A stretch of DNA of 44,569 bases from Candidatus Aenigmatarchaeota archaeon (GCA_016187415.1 JACPJT010000002.1:1-44569); one strand, 5' to 3'. Positions 16,010 through 25,668 are shown, numbered from the stretch's first letter. The notes: generated by a model not told the origin, from the sequence alone. Numbers and translations: made by a program.

Positions 16010-17878
16010 ATGGAAATTCTTGAAAAGGTAAAATCCTTACTGCCGAAAGAAGCAGTCAGCAGAGTAGAGTTGGAAGGTAGTGAGATAATTGTTTACACGA
16101 AGGACCGCGAATTTTTCCGCTCGCACGAGGACACTGTAAAGCAGGTCGTGTCCCAGATAAGAAAAAGAATAGAAGTAAGGCCCGAGAAAAATCTTACGCT
16201 TGACGAGGAAGCGACAAAGGAAATAATCAAACAACATGTTCCGGAAGACGCGAAAATAAAGGACATTTATTTCGAGCCAGAAAGAAGCATTGTCATCATA
16301 GCCGCGCAGAAACCCGGGCTTGTAATCGGAAGAGGCGGGGAAACCTTCAGGACAATTAGGGGCGAAACATTGTGGATGCCGAGAATTGAAAGGGTGCCGG
16401 CAATCAAATCTGACATTGTAGAGAACATCAGAAAGGTGATACACAGTGAGGTCAAGTTCAGGAAAGAATTCCTAAACACGATAGGAGAACGCATATTCAG
16501 CGAGAGAAAGTCCAGCCGCGATTGGGTGAGAATAATCGGCCTTGGCGGCTGGAGGGAAGTCGGCAGGAGCGCCGCGTTGCTGGAAACTCCGAAATCAAAA
16601 GTTTTGCTCGACTGCGGAATAAAGGCGGGCGCGACAAATTCCGAGCTGATACCAATTTTCAATACCAAGGAATTCGATTACAATGAACTGGATGCCGTGG
16701 TAATTTCGCATTCGCATCTGGATCATATCGGCGCCGTGCCTATGCTGTATGAATACGGCTTTGACGGTCCGCTGTATGTAACCACGCCTACTTTGGATCT
16801 GGCCACGTTATTGTGGTTCGACTATGTTGATGTGATGCAGAAGAGCACTACGAATCCAATCTACAGCGCACGAGGGATAAAGGAGGCTGTCAAGCATGCG
16901 ATTACTCTGGATTACGGCGAGGTTTCGGATGTCGCGCCTGACGTGAGGCTGACCTTGCAAAACGCCGGGCACATACTTGGCTCGAGTTTGATACACCTGC
17001 ATGTCGGCGAAGGCCTGCATAACATTGTTTATGCGCTTGACCAAAAGTTCGGCAGGACAACTTTGCTGGATCCCGCATTTACCGATTTCCAGAGGGTTGA
17101 GACACTGATCATGGAATCGACATATGGCGGCGCACAGGACATAATGCCGAATCGTGCTGAAGTCGAAAAGCAACTTATGGATGTTGTCAATGCAACCATT
17201 GAAAGAAGGGGGATAATACTTATACCGAGCTTCTCGGTAGAACGTGCGCAGGAAGTCATGGCTATCCTGGTCGAGCACGGACTCGAATATCCTGTTTATC
17301 TTGACGGTATGATATGGGACGCCAACGGAATATTCACAGCTTATCCGGAATATCTTGGCAGGAATATGCAGAAAAACATATTCCAAGGGAACGATCCTTT
17401 CTTGAGCCCCATATTCAAAAGGATTGCGTCCCAGCAAGAAAGAGAGAAAGCATGGGAAGACAAGCCGTGCGTTATCGTGTCGACATCTGGCATGCTCAAC
17501 GGTGGGCCTGTCATGCAGCACTTGCATAATCTGGCAGAAGATCCGAAGAACACTTTGCTGTTTGTCGGTTATCAGGCTGAAGGCAGCATTGGAAGAAGGA
17601 TCCAGAAAGGCTGGAAGGAACTGCCCGTGCCCGCTGAAAATGGAAGAACTACGATGCTGGAACTGAAAATGCAGGTGGAAACGATAGAAGGCCTTAGCGG
17701 CCACTCGGATAAAAACCAATTGCTGGGATTTGTCGGCCACTTGAACACAAAGCCTGAAAGGGTGATATGCGTCCACGGCGAATCTCAAAAGACTCAGGAG
17801 CTTGCAAGGACGATAAATAGAATTTTCAGGGTGCCTACTGATGCGCCCAGAGATCTAGAATCATTGAGATTAAAATAA
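16010..17878 (+). CDS. aCPSF1, KH-domain beta-CASP ribonuclease
   Basis: Archaeal homologue of CPSF73, a dimeric endo/exoribonuclease that acts in 3'-end formation and transcription termination. Two N-terminal KH-like domains cover about residues 1-150 (GLVIGRGGETFRTIRGE carries the GxxG loop). The metallo-beta-lactamase core follows with motif 2 SHSHLDH (about 233-239), motif 3 NAGHILGSS and motif 4 LDCGIK/ALDQ. The beta-CASP domain spans about 370-550, and ...GLSGHSD plus CVHGE supply the last metal ligands. I use the ATG at 16010 (622 residues) because MEILEKVKSLLP matches the usual beginning; a GTG at 16001 adds three residues. It is co-directional with psmB. Confidence 0.95.
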   Translation: MEILEKVKSLLPKEAVSRVELEGSEIIVYTKDREFFRSHEDTVKQVVSQIRKRIEVRPEKNLTLDEEATKEIIKQHVPEDAKIKDIYFEPERSIVIIAAQKPGLVIGRGGETFRTIRGETLWMPRIERVPAIKSDIVENIRKVIHSEVKFRKEFLNTIGERIFSERKSSRDWVRIIGLGGWREVGRSAALLETPKSKVLLDCGIKAGATNSELIPIFNTKEFDYNELDAVVISHSHLDHIGAVPMLYEYGFDGPLYVTTPTLDLATLLWFDYVDVMQKSTTNPIYSARGIKEAVKHAITLDYGEVSDVAPDVRLTLQNAGHILGSSLIHLHVGEGLHNIVYALDQKFGRTTLLDPAFTDFQRVETLIMESTYGGAQDIMPNRAEVEKQLMDVVNATIERRGIILIPSFSVERAQEVMAILVEHGLEYPVYLDGMIWDANGIFTAYPEYLGRNMQKNIFQGNDPFLSPIFKRIASQQEREKAWEDKPCVIVSTSGMLNGGPVMQHLHNLAEDPKNTLLFVGYQAEGSIGRRIQKGWKELPVPAENGRTTMLELKMQVETIEGLSGHSDKNQLLGFVGHLNTKPERVICVHGESQKTQELARTINRIFRVPTDAPRDLESLRLK

Positions 17879-17983
17879 ATTGGGAAATTTAATGAATCGT
17901 TGTCCAAATTGCGTGTTAATTATCTTGTCCTGCAAATAGTGCATATCCGTTAAAAATTAGGGCACGGCGAGCGGCAACAAAAA

Positions 17984-17992
17984 TTTATAAAG
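17984..17992 (+). promoter_or_regulatory. TATA box of a leaderless orphan gene
   Basis: TTTATAAAG lies 23 nt before the ATG at 18015. With archaeal spacing (start about 25 nt downstream) transcription would begin at or near the A of the ATG, so the mRNA would be leaderless. Confidence 0.55.
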
Positions 17993-18014
17993 TTATCATC
18001 TACAATGATAAGAT

Positions 18015-18440
18015 ATGAATGGGATAATAAAAACAGTGAGAGTTGATATAAATCCTAGTCATGTTTATCTGATACCAGGAAGGAATGTACCGTCTACATT
18101 ATCTTATCTATTCTTGCATTTAGGAGAATGGGGAAACAATTCTCCAGAAATACCATTTATAATATATTTCACTTTGCCCGAATATAGTGGAGAGTTAACG
18201 TATGGGATAAAACCACGAAGATTCTCTTCATGGCGTTCGAGAGAAGAAGCAGAAAAAGGTTTTTATGATTTAATGGGAAGAACCAGCGAAAGCAAATACT
18301 GCCTTGAGATTGCGGGGAGAACTACTCTTGTATTAACTCCAGATACTGGGGATAAAGTTGATTCTGAATGGAGTGATGAGTTGAGATTTTTACGGGAACT
18401 ACAGAACAAGAAACTTATATCGCGAGCCAATTCCATATAA
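18015..18440 (+). CDS. Hypothetical protein, 141 residues
   Basis: Not recognised. The sequence is beta-strand rich near the start (IIKTVRVDINPSHVYLIPG) with a central IPFIIYFTLPEYSGELTYG and charged helices after residue 70. No transmembrane helix, Cys cluster or catalytic motif stands out. It has its own TATA box and is isolated between aCPSF1 and a convergent orphan. Its A+T content is higher than in aCPSF1, like the other orphans in this window. Confidence 0.65.
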   Translation: MNGIIKTVRVDINPSHVYLIPGRNVPSTLSYLFLHLGEWGNNSPEIPFIIYFTLPEYSGELTYGIKPRRFSSWRSREEAEKGFYDLMGRTSESKYCLEIAGRTTLVLTPDTGDKVDSEWSDELRFLRELQNKKLISRANSI

Positions 18441-18525
18441 AATAATCACGATAACTTTCTTTCAGAAAAATGAACATAACACTGATTATACGAAATATTT
18501 TTATACGGTTAATTGGCGCAAAAAA

Positions 18526-19065
18526 TTAGTGTGTTAAAAGCTCTTGCTCAAATTGCTTAAAGGCGTCCTCTAATTTTTGTTTTGGCATTTCAGGTGAAAA
18601 TCTTAAAGCAATGTCAACTAGATAGGGTGGGAGTCGCCTTTCACTTGATGAAAAGGAAAAGTGGGCAGTTGCGGATCTCCAAAATTCTTTACCGCTTTTT
18701 AATTTCTCATTACGATATCTTATGCCGACTGCTATAAATTGGCCAGGAACTTGTTGTCTAATTATATCATAAGGTGTATCTAATGGGAAAGGAAATTCTT
18801 CACATGATTCATCTTCCTTTCTTCGTGTTAAACTTTTAACAATTATCGGTTTATCAGTCAGTGGTCTTTCCAATTGTGCTACAGAACTGTATATTGGCAA
18901 TGAATCTGCGTAACTTACTCCTGTCGGTAAAACAATGTTGAAATATTGTCCTGGTAAATCTCTATCAAAAACCCAAAATTCTACTTGAGTGTCTGGGACC
19001 GTATATCGTGTTATAGACGGGTTGCTTAAAGGACGTAAATTTTCATTTCTTTTTGTCAATACCAT
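18526..19065 (-). CDS. Hypothetical protein, 179 residues
   Basis: Not recognised. Strand-rich segments (QVEFWVFDRDLPGQYFNIVLP; GQFIAVGIRYRNEKL) and a helical C-terminal end (PKQKLEDAFKQFEQELL) suggest a small globular soluble protein. A TATA-like AGATAAATAG on the minus strand (about 19088-19098) precedes the ATG at the usual distance. It lies downstream of the pilus operon on the same strand, but a 107-nt gap and its own promoter make cotranscription unlikely. Confidence 0.65.
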   Translation of the reverse strand: MVLTKRNENLRPLSNPSITRYTVPDTQVEFWVFDRDLPGQYFNIVLPTGVSYADSLPIYSSVAQLERPLTDKPIIVKSLTRRKEDESCEEFPFPLDTPYDIIRQQVPGQFIAVGIRYRNEKLKSGKEFWRSATAHFSFSSSERRLPPYLVDIALRFSPEMPKQKLEDAFKQFEQELLTH

Positions 19066-19172
19066 GATTTCTATTTGATAACAATCTATTTATCTCTTAT
19101 CCGCAGCTCCCGCCACCCAACTGCTTTCATATTGACTCGTTAAAAATACTCTTCAGATCGCCAAGAACTTCT

Positions 19173-20537
19173 TCAAAACGGCTTTCCCACGCTCAAATCA
19201 ATCCTATAGATGTCCAAGATGTCCGTATTATTTACATTTATGTAAGATGTCACCTGGCCTATCTGCTGGAATTTCTGTTTTTGGTTTTTATTCATGACTG
19301 AAAATATGAGCGAGGATAAAAGCTGCCTGTGGTCGTCTCCTGTATTGGCCAGGCCTGTCCTGCTGAAATCTGCGACCCAAGCAGTCTTTCCACTGTCCGT
19401 GCCGTTAAAGATGACTGCGCTTATGGGCTTTTGCAGGTTAATGTCCCAAAAGCCCATCGAAAGCAAACCCTTGCCTTTATCGTCATCTATCGGAAGCAGT
19501 TTGTTGTGGCTCTCATCCGCAACTACAAAATCATTAAACGGATAGGCCGGCTTGAATGAAACTCGTATCTTATCCGGAGTGTCGATATAGTTCATGGTAA
19601 AGTTGGACGATCCTATCAGGAAACTCTGGCCCTGGCTGATGACAATATCTGCCTTGTTGTTTTGCGGTATGCTCGTGTCGAAGTAAGCCTTTCCATCGCT
19701 GCATATCCAAAATTGGAAGTTGTTGTTCTGGATGTTGAAGTTTCCCGTATTGCCGTTGCACGTTATCTGTTGCCCGCCTTCCATCTTGAATGAATTGCCT
19801 TTTCCAGTTGCCGTTGCGGTGTATGGCAAGTGATAGAACGCCTTGTAAGCCTGATAAGCCGCTTGATAGGCGTCCTGCGGTGTCAGAAAATTATCTTGTG
19901 TAATCGATGGGAATGTATCGCTTGTTGATTTCAAGCCGAAAATAAGTTTTTGCGCAACATCATCATCTGTCCCTATGCCATCGACCTTGGCATTCGGTAT
20001 ATCCGCTATCTCGATTATTCCGTTGTTATTGTTGATGAAATCTGTCAGATTGTTCATCGTGTCTTGCGGTGTCAGATCCTTATAGCCCCAAATTACCAGC
20101 GCGTTGGGATATTTTGCGCCAGATCCGCATGTGTTGATTGCCGGCAATGCCGTGCTGCAGACCGTGAAACTTATTTGGCGGTTATTGAATTTCACCGAAT
20201 TAAGTATTCCCTGGACATAATTCATCTGGTCGTTCGTGCAATCGCATGCAACATATGCCACATTGCCGGGGGTGCCTACGGCATCCAGCCTGATTATAGA
20301 ATCATTTACGGAATCCAATTTGCTGATGAACTCGCTGTTGAAAGCCGACAATGAAAACGAATAATCGTACAGTTTGCCCAGTCTGTCGGCTGTAACCAGA
20401 ACATCTCTCCCGTTCATCGAACCGACTGCTTCCTTCCAGTTTGTCTGGTAAACACCGGTGTTTATTATCATGTTGAATGCTATGAACAGCGCGATTGACG
20501 CTACTATCGCCTCTATGATCGACACTTGCCCTTTCAT
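19173..20537 (-). CDS. Large pilin-like secreted protein with class III-type signal peptide
   Basis: Last gene of the pilus operon. Read from the ATG at 20537 (454 residues) it begins MKGQVSIIEAIVASIALFIAF. This is a basic residue and Gly before Gln-x-Ser-x-x-Glu and a hydrophobic stretch, the pattern cleaved by archaeal prepilin peptidase (KG|QVS). This ATG overlaps the upstream stop as ATGA. A large extracellular part follows, rich in Asn/Thr/Gly, with cysteines (CDCTND, CSTALPAINTC) that may form disulfides. The size suggests a tip or minor adhesin-like pilin rather than the main subunit. The binding partner is unknown. Confidence 0.75.
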   Translation of the reverse strand: MKGQVSIIEAIVASIALFIAFNMIINTGVYQTNWKEAVGSMNGRDVLVTADRLGKLYDYSFSLSAFNSEFISKLDSVNDSIIRLDAVGTPGNVAYVACDCTNDQMNYVQGILNSVKFNNRQISFTVCSTALPAINTCGSGAKYPNALVIWGYKDLTPQDTMNNLTDFINNNNGIIEIADIPNAKVDGIGTDDDVAQKLIFGLKSTSDTFPSITQDNFLTPQDAYQAAYQAYKAFYHLPYTATATGKGNSFKMEGGQQITCNGNTGNFNIQNNNFQFWICSDGKAYFDTSIPQNNKADIVISQGQSFLIGSSNFTMNYIDTPDKIRVSFKPAYPFNDFVVADESHNKLLPIDDDKGKGLLSMGFWDINLQKPISAVIFNGTDSGKTAWVADFSRTGLANTGDDHRQLLSSLIFSVMNKNQKQKFQQIGQVTSYINVNNTDILDIYRIDLSVGKPF

Positions 20538-21058
20538 GATCTCCATGCCTCTACAACCAGCTCACCGAATGATGTGCCGTCGATTGAAACGGTCCTGCTG
20601 ACATTGAAACTGGTTTTTTTATTCGTTGTTACAGGCGACTTGCATATCCATATTATGTCGTTGTGTGTTGCGTGCTCGATGAAAGTTATTGATGTTGTAT
20701 TCTTTATGTCCAGCTTCTGCGCAATCGATTGGAAATCCCCGCCCGTTACACAAATGTTCTTCAGCTGGTCCAGCTTTGCCCTCGATATCAGATTCGTGAG
20801 ATTCCTTGATGCATCGGACAGCCCTATTCTCTGCACGTCCGATATTTGCCTTGCATTCCAGTCATTTGGCTGGCCGCCGTCGTTTATCAGCAACTCTGAT
20901 ATTTGATACGCATCTATCCTAAGCGACTCGTCCTTCAGGGTGTTGGCGTTTGCCGGCACTGTCTGGAACATTTGGAATGTTACGTAAGATAAAAATCCGA
21001 TGAAAATAATTAAAGCTACATAAAAGTCCGCTGACAGCTGACCTTTCCTATAGACCAA
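20534..21058 (-). CDS. Minor pilin-like protein
   Basis: The N-terminus MVYRKGQLSADFYVALIIFIGF has the RKG|QLSAD pattern of a class III signal peptide followed by a hydrophobic helix, as in archaeal type IV pilins. The 174-residue protein has a soluble domain with two separated cysteines (NICVTGG and IWICKSP). It starts 11 nt inside the end of the platform-protein gene and ends overlapping the next pilin gene (ATGA), so the genes are translationally coupled. Confidence 0.75.
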   Translation of the reverse strand: MVYRKGQLSADFYVALIIFIGFLSYVTFQMFQTVPANANTLKDESLRIDAYQISELLINDGGQPNDWNARQISDVQRIGLSDASRNLTNLISRAKLDQLKNICVTGGDFQSIAQKLDIKNTTSITFIEHATHNDIIWICKSPVTTNKKTSFNVSRTVSIDGTSFGELVVEAWRS

Positions 21059-21971
21059 GTAGACCCAACCTCACAAATATACTAAATACGCCGAAGGTTA
21101 TACTGGCGAGTATCAGGCTGTGCCTGGCTCCGGATATCAAAGACCCTTCGCTGATCTCGCCCGCTACAAGTCCTGAAAATATGGATTGCATAATGCTCAT
21201 GAAAAAGAACACTGCAGTGTAGTATGCCCCTATGCTAGATGGATTTATTCCAAATATCGCATTCGATGTTGTCGAATACAATGTGCACACCGAGCAATCG
21301 AAACCGAAACATGTGCTGCACGGATTTACAAGCCCGAATTCAACATTCTGCTGCGCGAGGTTGAATATGGGTACCATCAACTTGTTTATTGCGACGACTA
21401 TCGCCAAGAAAATGAAAGCGACCGCATACATTACTATTATATACTGGCTCAAAGATGACGACCTTTCCTTTTCGGTTTCAAGCAATGTTAATTGGGAATC
21501 CGCCACCGAATCCATCGTAGAGACGACATTTCCGCCAGACAGGTATGATTGCAGTATCACCTGCACGCCTGAAGTCATTCTCTTGCTCGGCTTTATCCTT
21601 TCGGCGAATTGTTTCAGAACTTTATCTATGGGCATGCCCCAACTTATCTGGTTGGACATCTTGCTCACTTCTTTCGAAAGGGTTCCGTAATTTATTTTAT
21701 TTGCATTCGCAATTGCCTTATGAAGCGGAAGGCCCGCCCTGAGAGACTCTATCAAATCGCGCAGGAAATTCGGGAAGTTCTCCTCCATCTCTTTCATTTC
21801 CCTGAATTTTTTGTAACGGAAATACAAAATCGGCGTGGCGATTACAAAAGTCGAGATTATAATGGCATTGCCGATTACGCCCGCGTCCGATGTCAGGACT
21901 CCTATCAGTATCAATAATGCGGATATGCCGATTGTCACAAGCAATGTCTTGTTGGTTGTTAGTTTCAGCAT
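21048..21971 (-). CDS. Type IV pilus/type II secretion platform protein (TadC/ArlJ-like), second copy
   Basis: Inner-membrane platform protein that couples the ATPase to pilus assembly. The F-domain signature is visible: ENFPNFLRDLIESLRAGLPLHKAIA (about 65-90) and SQISWGMPIDKVLKQFAER. Transmembrane segments appear at about 8-28, 32-50, 180-205, 245-270 and 285-305. An outside loop holds a Cys-rich segment (CSTCFGFDCSVC), unusual for this family and a possible disulfide or metal site. It follows the first platform gene with a 1-nt gap. Confidence 0.88.
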   Translation of the reverse strand: MLKLTTNKTLLVTIGISALLILIGVLTSDAGVIGNAIIISTFVIATPILYFRYKKFREMKEMEENFPNFLRDLIESLRAGLPLHKAIANANKINYGTLSKEVSKMSNQISWGMPIDKVLKQFAERIKPSKRMTSGVQVILQSYLSGGNVVSTMDSVADSQLTLLETEKERSSSLSQYIIVMYAVAFIFLAIVVAINKLMVPIFNLAQQNVEFGLVNPCSTCFGFDCSVCTLYSTTSNAIFGINPSSIGAYYTAVFFFMSIMQSIFSGLVAGEISEGSLISGARHSLILASITFGVFSIFVRLGLLGL

Positions 21972-21972
21972 A

Positions 21973-22842
21973 CTATTCTCCTATGGGGGACGATGCCCTG
22001 ACCAAAACGATAAATGCTCCCGACACCAGCGGCAGGAAGATGAATATGATCAATGATTGCAAAAGGATTATGTTGCCGCCCACCCCGGAAATTCCTGAGA
22101 ATATCGAAGTGAGAATTATGAAGAATATGGCGCCCAAAACAATCGCCGTCAGATAAACTTCAATAAAAACCGTGATCTTTTTCGAGTATTCGTCCAGGGA
22201 TCTTCTGTAATCTGCCATTTGGCTCTTGGCTTTCTCGCGCAGATAGATGGCTATGTCGCCGCCTGAAATTGATGTGGACATAATTCCATACAACATTTCT
22301 TTCATTTTTTTAGACGGCGTCCTGTCGACGGCTTTTTGCAGGGCTGTATGCACATCCAATCCAAAAACTTCCATGTCATTGTTCATTGTTTTAATCTGCT
22401 GCGTTATTTCGGGGTAATTGCTGTTCTGGGAGAATATTTTGAAAACTTGGTTCAACGGTAGCTTTGTGCCCGCAATAGTCGAAAGGAACAGTGACGCGAA
22501 TGGCAAGAATGTGTCGATCTTTTTTGATTTATCCGATATTATCGTGCTCGGGTATTTTGTAAACAGATAGAAAATTATTATTGTGAGAAGCGCTGAAATC
22601 GTTACCGAGGTTATCAGACTCAGGGCGATGCTTTTTGAGAAAAGGCCGAAAATGAATGAAAGGCCGGGTATTTCCGCCAGAAAAAACAGAAAAGATCCGA
22701 GCAGGCCGTTGCTGAGATATTCCCTCGCGGATATTTTCATCGCTGCCTTTTTGAGATCGTCCTTCAGGTCCGGAAATAAAATCATTAAGCTATCGCTGAG
22801 CCTACCGAAAAGTATGAATGCCAATCTTGTGAAAAAGCTCAC
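21973..22842 (-). CDS. Type IV pilus/type II secretion platform protein (TadC/ArlJ-like), first copy
   Basis: Membrane platform protein with the F domain. Segments LPFASLFLSTIAGTKLPLNQVF and TSISGGDIAIYLREKAKSQM are the cytoplasmic family marks, and hydrophobic helices flank them. An open frame continues upstream to 22950, but that extra part lies inside the ATPase gene. I therefore chose the GTG at 22842 (VSFFTRLAFILFGRLSD), which shares one base with the ATPase stop TAG. This gives 289 residues. It is transcribed directly after the ATPase gene. Confidence 0.85.
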   Translation of the reverse strand: MSFFTRLAFILFGRLSDSLMILFPDLKDDLKKAAMKISAREYLSNGLLGSFLFFLAEIPGLSFIFGLFSKSIALSLITSVTISALLTIIIFYLFTKYPSTIISDKSKKIDTFLPFASLFLSTIAGTKLPLNQVFKIFSQNSNYPEITQQIKTMNNDMEVFGLDVHTALQKAVDRTPSKKMKEMLYGIMSTSISGGDIAIYLREKAKSQMADYRRSLDEYSKKITVFIEVYLTAIVLGAIFFIILTSIFSGISGVGGNIILLQSLIIFIFLPLVSGAFIVLVRASSPIGE

Positions 22843-24587
22843 TAACCGGCACCTTGGATAGTAGACAACAGCCTTTCTGGCTCGCTGTAATAAATTGAAA
22901 ACACCTTGTGAACATCCCGATAATCCAATATGTTGTTCTCTTTCATCCAATCCAATACAACTATTCTCCTCTCAATTTCGTTTTTGATTTCTTTTTCGGT
23001 TATGCCGGTAAAATTGGATATTTTCTTTAGCGCCACGCTCTTTCCCGTAATGTCGAATTTGTCTGTCTGCGGATTCCATTTGTATATCTGATTTACAACT
23101 GGCGTGTTGGTGCTGGCGTCAAAATCCACAAGTTCAACTACCTCGGTGACCTTTCTGACGAATTTATTTTTATATTTCATACGTGCGAGGAACACTACAA
23201 CATCAAGACTGCTGATCAAACCCGCCGGTAAAGATATGGGAGGCGTTGTCAATCTGTCTGTCAATCTCGCCATGTTTTCAGCGTGAATGGTCGCGAGACT
23301 CGGGTGGCCGGTCGCCATTTGCTGAAACAGTATGTATGCCTCCTTTCCTCTGACCTCGCCCACTATAATGTAATCCGGTCTTTGCCTCAGACTTTCTTTA
23401 AGAAGCTCGAACATGTCGACCTCGCCGCTTCCTTCTACGCCTATCGCAGATCTTGCGACAACAGGAACCCAGTGTGGGTGCGGAAGCCTGAGTTCTCCCG
23501 TGTCTTCAATTGAAATTATTTTTTTCTCGGGCCTTATGAAAAGCGACAGCACATTCAGCATGGATGTTTTTCCCGAAGCCGTCCCTCCCGAAACCAGAAT
23601 GCTTCGCCCATAATCCACAGTGAACCAGAGGAACGCAAGAATATTTGAGTCGAGCGTATTGTAGTTTATCAAATCGACGGGAGTGAGCGGCTCTTCTGTG
23701 AATTTTCTTATTGTGAAATTGCTTCCTCTTCTGGCTATGTCGGTCCCCAGCGTGGCCTGTATTCTGCTGCCATCAGGCAGAGTGCCGTCTAGCAAGGGCT
23801 GTGAAATTGATATCGACTTGCCGGACAATTGAGCAAGCCTTATTATGAAGGAATCCAATTCGTCGGAACTATCGAACATCACGTTCGTCGGAACAGACCC
23901 TATGTCAGGGTTTCTATGAAAAATAAAAATGGGTATTCCAACGCCGTCGCAACTGATGTCTTCAATGCCGGGATCCTGCAGCAACGGCTCGATCGTCTCA
24001 AGTCCTGTGAAATCCCTGTCCATATAATATTTCAGAATTTTCTTTTCGCTCGAGCTGATTAGGACATTGAAATACTTCAGCACATCGTCTATCTGTTTGT
24101 CTAGGAAATCATTCGCCTCGATTTTCTTGAGCTTGGAAAAATCTATGTCCAATTTCTGCTCAAGCATTTCCTTGACTTTTTTGTATATTTCTTTCAGTTT
24201 ATCGGAAAGTTTCGGCTCGACGAGTTCGTATATATACCGGTTGCCTGTGGCATCCCAGTATATTCTGGTGTACGCAAAAACGGGTTCGTCCTTTTCAGGA
24301 TGCCGAGGTATTAGCGGATATGTCAAGGAAAGCGGCTGCCTGTTTTGCTCATCTTCCAAAGAACCAATTTTCACCGATTTCGGCCTCTTTGGTATTTCGA
24401 ATCCCGATGTGTCCGTTCGTGTCGATTCCTTTACGATCTGGATTTTTTGTACACTAGTATCTCCGCCGTCTTGTTGCCGTTCAACCGGCTTTGGAATAGG
24501 ATTATCTGGTTGCGGTAGAATCTGGTCTTTTTGCGCGGCCTTGTAACCAGTTACCATTTTTCTCAGGGACGATTTCAGGATTTTCAT
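22842..24587 (-). CDS. Type IV pilus assembly/secretion ATPase (GspE/ArlI/VirB11 family)
   Basis: Hexameric ATPase that powers assembly of archaeal pili. Residues 1-125 form a variable N-part with a Pro-rich stretch. The core has an Asp box, Walker A GGTASGKT (334-341), Walker B YIIVGE (406-411) and the His box GHPSLATIHAEN (about 427-438). Length 581 is normal for this family in archaea. The start overlaps the upstream pilin stop as ATGA, and the two platform genes follow. It is the only ATPase of this type in the window and should serve all the pilins here. Confidence 0.95.
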   Translation of the reverse strand: MKILKSSLRKMVTGYKAAQKDQILPQPDNPIPKPVERQQDGGDTSVQKIQIVKESTRTDTSGFEIPKRPKSVKIGSLEDEQNRQPLSLTYPLIPRHPEKDEPVFAYTRIYWDATGNRYIYELVEPKLSDKLKEIYKKVKEMLEQKLDIDFSKLKKIEANDFLDKQIDDVLKYFNVLISSSEKKILKYYMDRDFTGLETIEPLLQDPGIEDISCDGVGIPIFIFHRNPDIGSVPTNVMFDSSDELDSFIIRLAQLSGKSISISQPLLDGTLPDGSRIQATLGTDIARRGSNFTIRKFTEEPLTPVDLINYNTLDSNILAFLWFTVDYGRSILVSGGTASGKTSMLNVLSLFIRPEKKIISIEDTGELRLPHPHWVPVVARSAIGVEGSGEVDMFELLKESLRQRPDYIIVGEVRGKEAYILFQQMATGHPSLATIHAENMARLTDRLTTPPISLPAGLISSLDVVVFLARMKYKNKFVRKVTEVVELVDFDASTNTPVVNQIYKWNPQTDKFDITGKSVALKKISNFTGITEKEIKNEIERRIVVLDWMKENNILDYRDVHKVFSIYYSEPERLLSTIQGAG

Positions 24588-25003
24588 TCAATCACTAAAT
24601 TGTTTTTGGTTCTGTCGTACGTTAAATCTATGGTCTTGGATGCGCCCGCATCCGGGCCGGTAAAGTTTACGGAGTAATTGAGATTATGAACTGAATTTTG
24701 CAGGGTCTTGTTTTCCGGAGTTATTTTCAATATAATACCGTTGAGGAGCTGGTATACCGGATAGTATCCCGCTATGCTTTTTTGGTCGATTTTAATTGTT
24801 ACATTGTCGCATGCCTTGCAGGAATCCACTACCCTTACCGATGCCGCAGACAATTGGTTAATGGACGTATCTAGCCCTGTATCAAGAATGTCTTGCTTGA
24901 TCACATCCGACTGAAAGCTGAATACGTTGCCGACGACTAGAAAGAAACCCAGCCCTATTATGAAAAATATTACAAACTGAACTATAAGGGAAACCGCTTT
25001 CAT
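24584..25003 (-). CDS. Pilus accessory protein with one N-terminal membrane helix (FlaG/FlaF-like)
   Basis: 139 residues starting MKAVSLIVQFVIFFIIGLGFF, a long hydrophobic helix without the clear K/R-G cleavage site of the pilins. A beta-rich external domain follows with CKAC at about 62-65. Archaellum FlaF/FlaG proteins have a comparable arrangement, so a role as pilus stator or minor pilin is plausible but not proven. Both ends overlap neighbours by 4 nt (ATGA). Confidence 0.65.
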   Translation of the reverse strand: MKAVSLIVQFVIFFIIGLGFFLVVGNVFSFQSDVIKQDILDTGLDTSINQLSAASVRVVDSCKACDNVTIKIDQKSIAGYYPVYQLLNGIILKITPENKTLQNSVHNLNYSVNFTGPDAGASKTIDLTYDRTKNNLVIE

Positions 25004-25668
25004 ATAAGTAGAATTTTAATTTTCTTTGTAATTAACGTTTTGCCGCCTATGGTCTGCTGTGCCGTGTCATCGTATGTTATTTTTACAATGCTGCCTGTAG
25101 ATGTGACAAGTCCTGTAGGGTCTTTCTCCAAGATGATTTGATATCCCTGCGTCGGGGAAAATGGATTGTCATCGACTTCCCTGAACCAGATTTTATATCT
25201 TATTGCGAATGTATCGCCCTGCGTTGTGGCTTTTACGCACACGACCGAAGAACTGTCCTGGCCAAGCGTGCCTGTCGATGGCGATGGCGACTCCAAATAA
25301 GGCGACGTGCCCGTGCACTGGACGCCCGGTGTCAACGACACAGGATTCACCGTGTCGGCCGCGACATTGGATGTTTTGCTCGAGAATAAATACTCGATTG
25401 AATTTTCGGCCACGTTTAATTTCCAAACACCGTTTCCGTTCACTCCGAAAGTCTTCACTCCGCGGTTGCTTGCTACGTCTTCTATTATCTCTGGCAGGGA
25501 GTTCTGGTTTGTTTGTGAGAACAGGTTAAAGACATTCTCCGTGGTCGAGGCTTCCTGCCTTTTTTGTATTAGCGGCGCACCCCATATATAGGCCGTGGAC
25601 GTGAGACCCAAAGCTATGACAACAATCAATGCAGCTGCCACCACTGTCGATATACCTTTCCTTTCCAT
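25000..25668 (-). CDS. Type IV pilin (archaeal)
   Basis: Begins MERKGISTVVAAALIVVIAL. The R-K-G before Ile-Ser-Thr and a hydrophobic helix is the archaeal pilin signal (RKG|ISTV). The external part of about 190 residues is Ser/Thr/Asn-rich with two cysteines (VQCTGT and VVCVKA) and beta-strand character. It is the first pilin of the operon and the best candidate for the main subunit. It follows the coiled-coil gene after 35 nt and overlaps the next gene by 4 nt. Confidence 0.8.
   Translation of the reverse strand: MERKGISTVVAAALIVVIALGLTSTAYIWGAPLIQKRQEASTTENVFNLFSQTNQNSLPEIIEDVASNRGVKTFGVNGNGVWKLNVAENSIEYLFSSKTSNVAADTVNPVSLTPGVQCTGTSPYLESPSPSTGTLGQDSSSVVCVKATTQGDTFAIRYKIWFREVDDNPFSPTQGYQIILEKDPTGLVTSTGSIVKITYDDTAQQTIGGKTLITKKIKILLI

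Noticed and set aside
16808-17788. 326-codon minus-strand frame inside aCPSF1
   Set aside because: It is the shadow of a well-conserved gene on the other strand and has no recognisable domain.
22843-22950. N-terminal extension of the first platform protein
   Set aside because: These codons lie inside the end of the ATPase gene and lack platform-protein character; a GTG overlapping the ATPase stop is a better start.
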